Shown here: positions 36,901 through 44,528 of the stretch, in pieces
Layout of the letters: each line of letters starts with the position of its first letter
Position numbering within the stretch: the stretch's first letter is position 1
From: Patella vulgata
Taxonomy: Eukaryota > Mollusca > Gastropoda > Patellidae
Assembly (NCBI RefSeq): GCF_932274485.2
Contig: NC_065885.2
Coordinates: 38,515,062 to 38,579,061, forward strand
Length of the DNA stretch: 64,000 nt
Direction: 5' to 3'
Translations under genes and position numbers: made by a program
The notes under the pieces: model-generated
Told to the model about the DNA's origin: nothing
What the model saw: the letters and a program-made list of their open reading frames with translations, nothing else
Database searches by the model: none

Positions 36901-39478
36901 CCTTTAATTCTCTACTAACATAATTTAATTGTTTTAGTCTTGGCTATTCAGATCATTTGGACATGTTCAAAATAGATCTAAGATTATGTTCAAAATTTGA
37001 GACAAATATGTGAATCCATTAACAAGATTTACAAGTCATACAACTTTTAATATTAGTTTTAAACACACATTCACAATACATTGCTCTATGTAGGTCTGTG
37101 CAGAGCCTGATGTTACTTTGTATATTATCGGGATCGTCAGATTCAATTTAAAAAATAAAAATTAAATAGCATTGGCATTAATGTGAAAACTGTTTTAGGA
37201 TTGGTTAAATCTGCATTCCTTTCTGTACACTAAAAGTGACATGCTCAAAAACATAGACTGTCAAACTATTATAAAGCAATTTTCTGCAATAAAATGCAGC
37301 AAATTTCCCAATAGAAAAACTACTTTTTAATGTGTTGAAATATTCTCAAGACAGCCCTGGATATGATAATATAATTTAGATTTATATATGATTTGTATAA
37401 CTATATTATAGATGAATGTCAAGTGTTACCTGTTGAAGTACCAGTTGTTAAACCTAATGTAAATAAAGCCCATCCAAAGATAGGTGTTAGTACCTGTTCC
37501 TTTAGTCCAGATAGTAAATATATGTTCACTAGAAATGGTAACTATTATTTTATATACTGAGATGCAATGAAAACGCATCACTGCTTGTAGGCTGCCATTT
37601 ACCGACACAGGAAAATCAGCAACAACCAATGGATGCTGTAACAACTTTTTTTTTCAGTGAATCATTGGTTCATAGGGCAAAAATTAAAATTCAGTAATGC
37701 TGCCGAGTCAGAATTGGTACAATTCAAAAGCCATCTGGAACGCAACCTGGCAACAAACAGTATCAGCACCGATAAACCCATGTGACCCCTCACATTAACA
37801 GTAGTGGAAGGAATGGCCAAGATGTCTATGAAGTGTAAACTGTAGATCATAAGATATCTTATATACAAGTCATGGTTTCACTGTCTAACCTCACAAGTCT
37901 ATATAAGAAATTTTTTTTAAATTTTGAGCCTGTCGCCCGAATGTCCCAACACATGATGGGTTCCAGTAAAAGTACTGAAAACCAGATGAAAGTTATCTAA
38001 CAAAATATTTATAGCCTATTCATGTAGTATAATGTGTATTTTCAGATAATATGCCTTGTGTTTTATGGATTTGGGAAATCAAAAGATTATCTCTGTGTGC
38101 AGCATTAATGCAAGCAGCTCCTATCAAATGTAAGAAATTCAACTTTCTTTGATTAGTATTTAGTAATAAAGTATATAAGATAGTTTCGCATTTTGAAATA
38201 AACAGTTTCAGATTTTTTGTCCCCCGCCTTTCGAAGAAAGCAGGGTACTATTAAAATGGGTTAGTCCGTCTGTCCGTCACACTTTGTGGGACACAATAAC
38301 TCTCTTTCTAATTGAGCTAGAATGTTCGAACTTGGTGAAGGTGTTTATTGGGTCAATGCCTTGATGGAAGTCGAAGATGAGCATTTTCTGCTTTGGGTAA
38401 ACAAGAGATAAGCAATTAGATTGGTTGATGCTTTGGGACACGATAACTTTAGTTCTAATTAATTGAGAGTAATGAAACTTGGTGTATAGTTTCATTACAT
38501 CAATACCTTGACTAAGTTCGATAATGAGCATTTTCTGCTCAGGGTAAGCAGAGTGATAAGCAATTTGATTGGTCGAGACTTTGGAACACAAAAATTCTCC
38601 TAATTGAGGTAGAATGTTCACACTTGGCGTCGGTGTCTATTAGGTGAATGTTTAAACTTGATGTAGATGTTCATTAGGTGAATGTCTTGACGGAGTTCAA
38701 TGATTAACATTTCGAGCTGAAGCTAAGCAGAGCTAATCGATTTCATTTGTCAATGGTTTGGGACAAGATAATCTTGATTCTATCTGATAGAGAGTGATGA
38801 AACTTAGTGAAAAAAATAAATGTGCGATTAATTAATATTAATTAATTTATTTTGCAATTTCGGCGGGGGACATCAGCCTCACTGTTGGCTTGTTGCCTTA
38901 TGTTTCTGTGAACCTATGTTTGTTATTTGTAGGTGTTAAATGGGATCCTGTCAGAACAAGATTAGCTTTATGTACTGGTAATAATAAATTATACATGTGG
39001 TCACCAGAAGGCAGTTTATCTGTTGATGTACCAGCAGGTAGGTTAACAGAATTTATCACACAGAACTGGTATCTTTTTTTTCTGCAGGGTGTTTATTCCA
39101 TAAAGCTGGGGACATAGGCGATCAGAGGTAGCAATGTAGGATGTAGGGATTGTAAAAATCAAGCTAATATAGTGAGTTAAATTAAAAAGGTTTATCATTT
39201 CGTGTCCTGGATATTTGGTGAATCTAATAATTGCAAGATATTTGCTAAAAATATTGTTTTGAATAAAAAAAAAACCCAATAATTTTCAATTTAAAACATG
39301 CCCATTATGATTACTTTGTGTATTTTGATTAATAATGAAGAACTTTGTTTTGTGTATTACAGGTAGATTTAATGTACAGTCTATAATATGGCATCCAAGT
39401 GGGGATTCATTACTTCTATTAGATAAAGATATGATGTGTGTACTTATTAATGCAGACAACCGAGAGAGAGAATCTTAA
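6921..39478 (+). CDS. WRAP73: WRAP73 (WDR8), WD40-repeat centrosomal protein; 14 coding exons, complete
   Basis: Fourteen exons with GT-AG boundaries splice in frame to 1338 nt (445 residues; human WRAP73 is 460). Exons: 6921-6989, 11276-11371, 11562-11618, 13246-13362, 14975-15047, 16007-16110, 16337-16423, 20215-20349, 35240-35317, 36258-36348, 37412-37537, 38046-38129, 38933-39037, 39363-39478. The start MNFSELF and FSPDGKYL match human MNFSEVF and FSPDGKYL. Residues 148-156 are MALAERRDC and 223-233 are [11 protein letters not shown], almost identical to human. Later blocks HPKIGV and LYMWSPEG also align. The family forms WD40 propellers; with SSX2IP/Msd1 it acts at centrosomes, spindle poles and basal bodies. 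The gene spans 32.6 kb, and intron 8 alone is 14.9 kb. It is head-to-head with a p53-family gene and convergent with TPRG1L, as in human. Confidence 0.96.
7293..7501 (+). mobile_element. Helitron-like non-autonomous element, copy 1
   Basis: It begins TCTATACTAATATT after an A and ends CTAG before a T, fitting Helitron 5'-TC and 3'-CTRR ends and A/T insertion. A short hairpin (CCCGAGC loop GCCGGG) sits just before the 3' end. A (TCTG)n run follows the 5' end. A second copy with the same ends lies inverted at 56554-56756. No Rep/helicase frame. Confidence 0.65.
7905..8011 (+). mobile_element. SINE family B, 5' part, truncated
   Basis: GGTTAGCACATGCGGGCTGT and GTCAACTGGCGTGG match the tRNA-like head of family B (compare 61952-62232). 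The copy stops abruptly at the breakpoint of the inverted duplication at 8012. Confidence 0.75.
8012..8736 (-). repeat. Left arm of a 725-bp inverted duplication, including a WRAP73 exon 4 copy
   Basis: This arm is the reverse complement of 12621-13345; paired coordinates sum to 21357 along its whole length without an indel. The only mismatch I noticed is at 8154 against 13203. Bases 8012-8111 are an antisense copy of the first 100 nt of WRAP73 exon 4, followed by its intron 3 sequence and one SINE B. The right arm lies in the natural gene context, so this arm is the derived copy. The exon copy lacks the last 17 nt and the donor and is in the wrong orientation to be spliced into WRAP73. Confidence 0.95.
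8371..8643 (+). mobile_element. SINE family B, full-length copy in the left arm
   Basis: tRNA-like head with TGGTTAGCACGT (box A-like) and GTTTCGAATCCCC (box B-like), then a body with CTCCGGTTTCCTCCCAC, and a 3' end GTTAAACCTCATTTCTCTCTC. Same sequence as 12714-12986 on the other strand. Confidence 0.85.
8737..10690. repeat. Degenerate tandem repeat block, about 328-bp period
   Basis: A unit starting CTTCCGGTGATAATGAAAAT recurs at about 8914, 9242 and 9568, with a more diverged start at about 10048 (CTTCCGGTGTCGACAGGAAA). Shared internal words include AAAATCGAATAATAATTG, GACCAAAAACCTTGAAAAGT and CAAGTTAGAAACCATTTT. The block begins exactly where the inverted arm ends. It ends at about 10690 with a GTGTTTCACA/TGTGAAAC hairpin. 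The short reading frames inside are not conserved between units, so I do not call genes. Confidence 0.7.
11276..11371 (+). CDS. WRAP73: WRAP73 coding exon 2
   Basis: TTCAG acceptor and GTGAAT donor; 96 nt, phase 0 at both ends. Residues 24-55, [20 protein letters not shown] onward. It lies between the arms of the 725-bp inverted repeat. Confidence 0.95.
11562..11618 (+). CDS. WRAP73: WRAP73 coding exon 3
   Basis: TTTTTCAG acceptor and GTAAGT donor; 57 nt, phase 0. Residues 56-74, [19 protein letters not shown]. It lies between the inverted-repeat arms. Confidence 0.95.
12320..12599 (-). mobile_element. SINE family B copy
   Basis: Reverse-strand SINE B from AGAGAGAAATGGGGTTTAAC to the tRNA-like head CTAACCATTCAGCTACCC. 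It and the next copy at 12714 share the same 3' flank (AATAAATAGAATGCAAGTAA), suggesting tandem duplication or conversion of a SINE plus flank rather than two insertions. Confidence 0.85.
12621..13345 (+). repeat. Right arm of the 725-bp inverted duplication (source copy)
   Basis: It spans the end of intron 3 and the first 100 nt of exon 4 of WRAP73. Near-identical to the reverse complement of 8012-8736. Spacer between the arms: 3884 bp. Confidence 0.95.
12714..12990 (-). mobile_element. SINE family B copy inside the right inverted arm
   Basis: Full-length reverse-strand copy, identical by eye to 8371-8643 on the other strand. Several percent diverged from its tandem neighbour in its 3' half. 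Confidence 0.85.
13246..13362 (+). CDS. WRAP73: WRAP73 coding exon 4
   Basis: TGTAG acceptor and GTAAGC donor; 117 nt, phase 0. Residues 75-113, including VWSVEQPEW and WSPDGRHIL. The first 100 nt also exist as an inverted copy at 8012-8111. Confidence 0.95.
13700..14036 (-). mobile_element. SINE family A, old copy
   Basis: Diverged reverse-strand copy. GGGCTAATAAAGATGGGCAT marks its 3' part and GAGCCACCATGGTTCCCTC its tRNA-like head. In WRAP73 intron 4. Confidence 0.7.
14975..15047 (+). CDS. WRAP73: WRAP73 coding exon 5
   Basis: TTTTTTCAG acceptor and GTAAGT donor; 73 nt, ends in phase 1. Residues 114-137, [20 protein letters not shown] onward. Confidence 0.94.
15276..15628 (+). mobile_element. 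SINE family A copy
   Basis: Starts in the box B region (TTGCTCCCTGTGTTGGCC), runs through the body (GTCTAGTCTTTCAGAATCAG) and ends GATGTTAAACCCCATTTCAT with a TTTCAT repeat tail. The tRNA-like head is degenerate. In WRAP73 intron 5. Confidence 0.75.
16007..16110 (+). CDS. WRAP73: WRAP73 coding exon 6
   Basis: TTACAG acceptor, donor GTACAA (weaker consensus). 104 nt. Carries the diagnostic MALAERRDC and the downstream [11 protein letters not shown] block. Confidence 0.95.
16337..16423 (+). CDS. WRAP73: WRAP73 coding exon 7
   Basis: TTTCAG acceptor and GTAAGT donor; 87 nt, phase 0. Residues 173-201, [20 protein letters not shown] onward, aligning with human HFDTDTQDLTGIEWAPN. Confidence 0.94.
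17191..17250. repeat. Perfect 30-bp tandem duplication
   Basis: GACAAAACAGAATAATGAAT plus ten more bases occurs twice back to back without a mismatch, so it is recent. Confidence 0.95.
19858..20035. repeat. Degenerate minisatellite, about 45-bp unit
   Basis: GAATGAAGAGTATTACCATG, followed by TTTTCTGT, recurs with decay (TATTACAATGTTTTCTGT, GTATCACATTTTGTCGGT, GTATCATATGTTGTATGT). Confidence 0.65.
20215..20349 (+). CDS. WRAP73: WRAP73 coding exon 8
   Basis: TTTCAG acceptor and GTTAGT donor; 135 nt. Residues 202-246, including [16 protein letters not shown] and IGSYDEK, nearly identical to human SAYEWSLGIKSVAWSP and VGSYDGK. Confidence 0.96.
20389..21055. repeat. Interspersed repeat with internal units, block 1
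   Basis: Repeated words: GATGAAACTTGAAATA, TATAACCCAAAGATCTTGGT, GAGGTCACAA and ATTATGGCCC(C/G)TGAT. A short array of TTTTGTACGAAAAATCAC lies at 20513-20600. It ends TCTCTTGCAAAATGTGGGCG. Block 2 (28590-29490) has the same words in the same order and the same end. The family is not identified. Confidence 0.7.
25175..25265 (-). mobile_element. SINE family A 3' fragment
   Basis: AAATGGGTTTTAACGTCCTA, then CAGGCTAATAGGCC, then CATGCAGTGTGTTGTGAAG match the reverse-strand 3' end of family A. Confidence 0.7.
25507..26112 (-). mobile_element. LINE fragment: C-terminal part of a CR1/L2/Jockey-type reverse transcriptase
   Basis: Minus-strand conceptual translation shows [20 protein letters not shown], then [20 protein letters not shown], then [20 protein letters not shown], then [20 protein letters not shown]. 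This is the ordered C-terminal block of CR1/L2-like LINE ORF2 (NLGV..., [34 protein letters not shown]). The frame changes once between the LLYGLP and HQRI blocks, and there is an in-frame stop after LNYHS. It is a dead 5'-truncated copy; catalytic RT motifs are not in the fragment. Confidence 0.85.
26112..26370. repeat. Degenerate tandem repeat, about 105-bp unit
   Basis: AACCAAATATCAACAAAATC, GGGGATATGGTTTAACAAGG and CCTGATATTTT recur about three times. Confidence 0.55.
26759..27559. mobile_element. Non-autonomous hAT-like TIR element, 801 bp
   Basis: Perfect 19-bp terminal inverted repeat TAGGGGTGATGATTTTCCG, flanked by CATACC at 26753-26758 and 27560-27565. YAGGGGTG ends are common among hAT elements; the 6-bp duplication is short for hAT. 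Subterminal CGGAAAA words recur at both ends. No transposase frame. Confidence 0.8.
28590..29490. repeat. Interspersed repeat with internal units, block 2
   Basis: Same family and orientation as 20389-21055, with at least three internal units marked by CTCTAGAGGTCACAATTTT or its variants. It ends ATCTCTTGCAAAATGTGGGC then CTGCCTAGCAGCTGCTGGT. The plus-strand frame at 29228 lies inside it and is not a gene. Confidence 0.7.
31007..31372 (+). mobile_element. SINE family A, full length with target-site duplication
   Basis: Flanked by a 14-bp direct repeat CAGATCAAGACAAT (30993 and 31373). The head is tRNA-like: box A TGGCTAAGTGGG at 31017 and box B GTGTTCGATCCC at 31060. The body contains GTCTAGTCCTTCGGATGAGA, and the 3' end is GGACGTTAAACCCCATTTCA. 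This is the type copy for family A in the window. Transcribed by RNA polymerase III in such families; mobilised in trans by a LINE. Confidence 0.92.
31517..31835 (+). mobile_element. SINE family A copy
   Basis: Diverged copy: head AACGGTGGCTCAGTGAGTAA and GTTTGATCCCTGTG, 3' end GATGTTAAGCCCCATTTCAT. Confidence 0.8.
31845..32060 (+). mobile_element. SINE family A partial copy
   Basis: Body and 3' part (AAAGATCCCTTGGCAGTTAG, AGTAGGCTGTAGCG), ending at a TTTCATTTCAT tail. The third family A copy in a row. Confidence 0.7.
33477..33665 (+). mobile_element. SINE family B, old partial copy
   Basis: GTCCATCATTGAGTCAAGTG and TTGTACCAGACATGGAGTAG correspond to the family B head and body at low identity. 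Confidence 0.5.
34619..34640. repeat. (AT)n microsatellite
   Basis: Eleven AT dinucleotides in intron 8. Confidence 0.95.
34683..34797. repeat. Imperfect palindrome, about 115 bp
   Basis: GTTTAATGGTCGAGAGCGAG on the left pairs with CTCGAGACTATTAAAC on the right. AATATATTGTAA pairs with TTACAATATATT, and a GGGCCGTAGGCCC hairpin lies at the centre. Confidence 0.7.
35240..35317 (+). CDS. WRAP73: WRAP73 coding exon 9
   Basis: CATTCAG acceptor and GTGAGA donor; 78 nt. Residues 247-272, [20 protein letters not shown] onward; human has VRILNHVTWKMITEFGHPA. It follows a 14.9-kb intron. Confidence 0.95.
35730..36091 (-). mobile_element. SINE family A, full length with target-site duplication
   Basis: Reverse strand, flanked by CATCGTAGGA at 35720 and 36092. 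Head at the right (CTTAGCCACTGTGGCTCC). In WRAP73 intron 9. Confidence 0.88.
36258..36348 (+). CDS. WRAP73: WRAP73 coding exon 10
   Basis: TTTCTAG acceptor and GTAAGA donor; 91 nt. Residues 273-302, [20 protein letters not shown] onward. This is the variable linker of the family; VYKE matches human. Confidence 0.9.
37412..37537 (+). CDS. WRAP73: WRAP73 coding exon 11
   Basis: ATTATAG acceptor and GTAACT donor; 126 nt. Contains [16 protein letters not shown] and [12 protein letters not shown], aligning with human YEIASVPVSL, NPKIGI and FSPDSYFLATRN. Confidence 0.94.
37650..37870. repeat. Diverged repeat related to 41760-41990
   Basis: GAGTCAGAATTGGTACAATT and CAGTATCAGCACCGAT here correspond to GAGTCCGAATTGGTCCAATA and CACTATCAGCACTGAT there. 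Family unknown. In WRAP73 intron 11. Confidence 0.4.
38046..38129 (+). CDS. WRAP73: WRAP73 coding exon 12
   Basis: TTTTCAG acceptor and GTAAGA donor; 84 nt. [20 protein letters not shown] matches human [20 protein letters not shown]. Confidence 0.95.
38219..38871. mobile_element. Non-autonomous TIR element with internal tandem repeats
   Basis: Terminal inverted repeat GTCCCCCGCC/GGCGGGGGAC. Four diverged internal units of about 150-160 bp start at a GGGACAC(A/G)ATAA-type word (about 38287, 38435, 38580, 38760). GAGCATTTTCTGCT is shared by the first two. It fills most of WRAP73 intron 12 and stops 61 bp before the exon 13 acceptor AG. A related left end (TAGAGCGAAAAAGGCAGGTA) appears at about 52922. 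Confidence 0.7.
38933..39037 (+). CDS. WRAP73: WRAP73 coding exon 13
   Basis: TTTGTAG acceptor and GTAGGT donor; 105 nt. [20 protein letters not shown] and [10 protein letters not shown] match human [20 protein letters not shown] and LWSPAGCMSV. The acceptor lies only 61 bp after a TIR element ending at 38871. Confidence 0.95.
39363..39478 (+). CDS. WRAP73: WRAP73 coding exon 14 with stop
   Basis: ATTACAG acceptor; TAA stop at 39476-39478. Residues 408-445, [20 protein letters not shown] onward, ending RERES. Confidence 0.93.
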
Positions 39479-39570
39479 AGGGAGCATGTTATTTGTTCTA
39501 ATTTATATATAAGAATCTATTAAAAGTGCTTTCGCAAATAATTATAAAATGTATCCATAATATGGAAATT

Positions 39571-39576
39571 AATAAA
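39571..39576 (+). terminator. Candidate WRAP73 polyadenylation signal
   Basis: AATAAA 93 bp after the WRAP73 stop codon. The sequence is AT-rich, so chance occurrence is possible. Confidence 0.45.
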
Positions 39577-40779
39577 TTTATTTTTGATCTATCTGTATGA
39601 CTAGTATGAGTATGTTGTGAAAAGACGAAGCTAATGGCAGACCTATAATGCAATTAAAAATCAGGGAAAAACTAAGTTTAGTAGTTGTGATAGGATTTCA
39701 TACATAAAAAAATATTGGTTCTTCTAATCAATGTGAGTCTCTCTGAAGCGAGAGATTAGCGATTCAAATTTAGGTTCAAGTACGATAATAAACAAAGTCT
39801 TGGTTATCCATTTTTACGCTAAATCATCCATCATGAAAGGTAATCAAATCCACTAGATATCGCAGGCTAACGATGACATCGAGAGTTGATTATGGTCTTG
39901 ATAAGCTAATTCATGTTTAATAATTTAGAAAACATTTCAGACCAAAAGAAAGACCTGCAAATAAGCAGATTTAGCTCTTGCATGTTTAAGGTATAGGATG
40001 GTTGCGATTATATCACTGAGACAGTTGAATACCTCAAATGTGTTCCATAAATCTGTGGGAATCAATTCAGACGGACTGAATATTTTGATTTGACAATTTC
40101 AATCAAGGGCGAGTATGTATGACATAAAATGGAACTTACACATGGGCATGCACATGGTAGAAAGATAAAAATGTACCAGTACAATAGCTTTTTGAAAATG
40201 TCCTGAATCGTGGAAAACTAATACATGTAATTCCAAATCTTGTTTTTGAACACAAAAAAAAAAAAATCAAAGTTATAAGATTTTAATAAATATTGAAAAC
40301 ATGAACCAATCATATAGAATTATTGATTATGAAAAAGAATTGATTGATACAATCTGTATGGATGGATTTAGAAGTATTATAGACAACACCATATATTAAT
40401 GCAAATACCACTTGTGAAGATATGAATTCATACAACAGCACACAAATTTATATTATATTCCTTAATAGCAAGAGAAAGGTGCTCAGTTTGATCGTTTCTA
40501 AAAGGTGCTTAAATCTTCTTACAAATATTCGAGTGCATGTACCTCTCATAATCCACCTCAATAGAAGTATAAAGTTAGTTCATATACTGTACTAAAAATT
40601 TTCAAAATTTCATGTACAATGAGTTTAATAAGATAATAAACCTCATACGAATTCTATCTTTTCTTATAACAGTTGAAAATTGAGATCAATTCATTAAATT
40701 AATATTAAAAGAATTCAACAAATTTTAATTGCAAAGTTAACTTGGGTATAGCCATTGGGGTGTGACCTTGATGACATTT

Positions 40780-41420
40780 GCAAAATTATCTTGATAAAAA
40801 TAAAAAAGATAGGTTGTCAGGCAACAAAACCTATGTCCACAGCAGCTAAGTTGTCCGGGCAGTCAACAAGGGTTGTCACATATTTTCTCTTTTGTAAGTA
40901 ATGGAAACATTTACAACACACTAAAATCTGATTACGAGTAACACATTTATTAGTTATCAGAAATCATTAGAATTTGTTTCGATTGTGTATCTCATGAGCA
41001 TAAACACTGTTAGTATAAATTTATATTAACTTCAGCCTCTAGAACATCTAAGATTTCTCAAGTGATCATAACTCTGGTAGTAATTATCAGAAATTTTTGA
41101 AAAGCAATAGGCTTCCTCGTCTCTTTACCGTAAACACTGTGTATAAATTTATTAAAGTCAATCAGATATTAACTTAAGTGTCTAGAGCGTCCATAAGATA
41201 TTTTAAAGTGATCAAGGGCCATAACTCTGGCAATAATTATCCGAAATATTTGAAAATCAAGGATCTTCTTCGTCTCATGATCGTTAACACTGTGTATAAA
41301 TTTAAAGTCAAACGGATATTAGCTTTAGCCACTAAAGCGTCCACAACAATAGTGAATGCAGGACCGACCGACGGGGGTGACGGCAAAATATGATCAATGT
41401 CGGCGTATAAAAATCAATAA
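40780..41420. mobile_element. Helentron/pearl-like non-autonomous element, candidate
   Basis: Two to three diverged units of about 153 bp (CATAACTCTGGTAGTAATTA at 41068, CATAACTCTGGCAATAATTA at 41220) are followed by CCGACCGACGGGGGTGACGG and ATGTCGGCGTATAAAA. That end resembles the array element at 46.2-48.2 kb (GGGGCGACGGCATAATACG ... GTGGACGTATAAAA). Confidence 0.45.
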
Positions 41421-41759
41421 ATTTTTAACCTGTAGTAAAATAATAAATCATGATAATTTACAACACTAGTTATGTGTGTTTGTACACCAAAATTGTTATA
41501 TTTTGCTAGAAAAGATATAGGAATGCCATTTCTATCTACATGTAATATTAATAAAAAACAATTTATATTGAACTACGTGAAAACGACAAGAATACAAATA
41601 TACTGATATGCAACGTCAAGAAGAATACAAATATACTGATTTGCATTGAAAACACACCAATGACAGTAAGTTTTGAGATAAAATGCACAAGATGTGATTT
41701 TTGGTATACCGGTAATTGTATACTGGCATAAACAACTCAGAGACCACAACAACTTTGAT

Positions 41760-41990
41760 TACAGTGAAACATAGGCACCAGGGGTAAAATGAGTCCGAAT
41801 TGGTCCAATATAAGGTTGCCTGGCAATCTTTCCAGGAGAGCTTTGTCGGCTATGAACAGTAACACTATCAGCACTGATGAATTCATGTTGGCAGCTAAAA
41901 ACAGCAGCAACGTGCGATCCTAAAGATATTGCAGGATAATGTGCTGATCTTGTAGAGGCATCGTCACTTGTTGCCACCCAGGTTTGTGGC
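41760..41990. repeat. Diverged repeat related to 37650-37870
   Basis: See 37650-37870. The minus-strand open frame across it is not supported as a gene. Confidence 0.35.
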
Positions 41991-44042
41991 ATGTTGTTGC
42001 GTCTTCCATAAAACTAAATTCTACACCCCTTTATCTGAATTTGTTACATTCAGAAATGCAAAATTAACAATCATCCATTTTTAAAAATGGTGTATTTTCA
42101 TTGCGTTTCAGTATATATAGCAAGGAATTTATCATAATAATTAGCAATAATAAAAAAATCTCCATCATTGATAATGGTCTAATTCTGTAGAAATCTAACA
42201 ATATATAAAAACCAAATTGCATACAACTACAAAATATAACAAATTAATTTAGTTAGCGACAAGGATTTAAATGTGTGGGATTCAAATTTGCATTACAATA
42301 TAGTTCAAGAAATTAGAAAACAATGATTTAACCCAATTCAATTTTGAAAACTTGTTGAATATGGTTGGTTATTGAATGCACAGATTTATCAAAAATTTAA
42401 AATAGAAAAATCAGATTTGTCAAACTTCTAACTTTTGTATTTTATATTTGTCAAAATTATCGACTATCAAAAAACCTTGAGATATGTTAACTCAGTTAAT
42501 TATTCCCCCTTTGGGCCAGTCTAAGACATTTCCTGAGTCAAAAATGAACAACATCATTTCTCAATTTCAATGAAATCTAAATTGTCTCGTTTCAGTTTTT
42601 ATCAACAACTCCCAAGAAGAATAAAATTTACAAAACAAAATAATACAATTTAGGGAAACAGCACACCAGTTCAGAGCAAGGTTAATAATATTGTTAGGTT
42701 TCTCAAACATGAACAAATAAACAGCACTATAACACAATAACTGAGTAATGACAGCTCAACATACAAGGTGTGCATTATCAATTACTAACTTTCTATGGTT
42801 TACAATTAAACACAAACCAATCTTATACTGTTAGTCGCATGAATGGTGTCCATATATATATACAAAAGCAAAATCATAACAAATATATATATCTATACAT
42901 TAAACAACAATAACAATTAAATTATTACAATTAGGTTATTGAACTGATTGATCTCATTTAGAATCATAAAGTGAACTTTAAATAAATATGTTGTGTTTTT
43001 TAAAAAAAATTAAGATTACCTCAAATGCATATATTCAACAAAAAATCCTTAATTTGGATTTGTAGGAGGATATTTTCATAGATAGTAATGACTCCTAAAT
43101 GTTTTTTTAAATGCACAGATAAGGAAAATAATACCAGTTCTTGTTACTTGTTTTGCAGACATATTTAAATCCCATTAGTTGACTTTCTGGACCTGATTGA
43201 TATTTAAATATAATAATATCCCCCCTGAGACAAGACATTTCTCCGAAATAATCAATTATGCTAATAAGGTGAATTATATTATTATCTGTTTGATATTTTA
43301 GACATGCCAGACCAATTATAAGATGCACATCAAATCAAAAACATAGCACACTTGAAGAGTTAAACAACTTCTTAAAGTACATTATATGTACTTATTACCA
43401 GTGTATTATTCTCATTACATACACCATGATATATCACAGGCATTTAAGCTTTTGTCGTTTAATATCAAGAAAGAATTAGACCCGACAAATAGGAGTGTTA
43501 CTTGAAATTTTTTATGTTGGCTCTGCTCATCAACCATTAATTTAACCAAAGTATATCTGAATCCTTATGATTTCAGATTAATTTGCACATCAATTTCTTG
43601 TTCTATAGTCCATTAATTTCTCTGATATAATGTGATTTATTTCAAGATATCAATTGTTTTGAATAATGATTCTAATAAAAGATTATGCCACTAAAGGATT
43701 ATTATTTTAATAAGAAATGTTATGTAGTAATAAAGGTTTTGATAGATTTATAACATGAGAATTGCTCTATTTGTTATCAAAGTTCACAAAATATAATGCA
43801 TGAGCAAGAAAAACATAAAAATAATATATATTCAATAGTAACGGATCAATGATTGCATTAATACATTTTAATACACTGCCTAAGGCACCAGAAATCATGG
43901 GAATGAATCCCTAGCATAGAGAAAGCTATCATGCCTGAATAGGTGTGGCTGTCGACACACTGAATCACTTTAAACTGGCTTTACCTGTATTGTAAAAGTT
44001 TACAAAATTTACCAAAGTGATTTAGAGAGTCCACAAACAATG

Positions 44043-44048
44043 TTTATT
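44043..44048 (-). terminator. Candidate TPRG1L polyadenylation signal
   Basis: AATAAA on the minus strand, about 137 bp after the stop codon. Confidence 0.35.
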
Positions 44049-44182
44049 TGAAATGAAAAAAGAAAGAAATAATTTATAATATTTTACAGATTTCTAAACA
44101 AGCTACTAAATAGAAACAAGTAGCCTGTTTAAAAATTTCAGTAATTTCTGTTTTGGAATAAGTTGAATCAATGTCTAAAGAT

Positions 44183-44528
44183 TCAAAAGCTTATTCCATT
44201 TCTATCACGGAAAAAGCCCATACCACTATCATTGTGTACGATAGTAGCGATATTGGCATAACTGTTAATAAGTATGGGACCTTCTACGACTGTTATCTTC
44301 TCTCCTGGTCGTTTTTCTTCGTAAGCTTTACTGATGGCCTGAAGCAAACTTTCATAAAACTCATCAACATTGTAAGTAGTTGTTTCATTTTCTTTAGGAT
44401 TGTAGAGGACTGGGTGATGGGCAAAAGTTAACCAGGGAATATCTGTACACCATGGATTCCAACGCTGACCAAATGTTGGTTCCGAGCCTTTATTCCATCT
44501 AAGCTGTACTCCACCATGTTGTCTGTCA
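44183..44528 (-). CDS. TPRG1L: TPRG1L coding exon 4 with stop
   Basis: Acceptor CTATTAG; 346 nt ending in TGA at 44185-44183. RWNKGSEPTFGQRWNPW matches human QWDKQSRPSFINRWNPW; VVEGPILINSYANI matches VLILERPLLIETYVGL. Confidence 0.95.

Larger units (their letters stand above)
39579..44042. other. Convergent intergenic region between WRAP73 and TPRG1L
   Basis: AT-rich sequence without a recognised gene. Contains the tandem element at 40780-41420 and a diverged repeat at 41760-41990. The rest shows nothing I can name. Confidence 0.6.

Noticed and set aside
41759-41992. 77-codon minus-strand frame with a balanced composition
   Set aside because: It overlaps a diverged repeat shared with 37650-37870 and has no paired splice sites; not supported as an exon.
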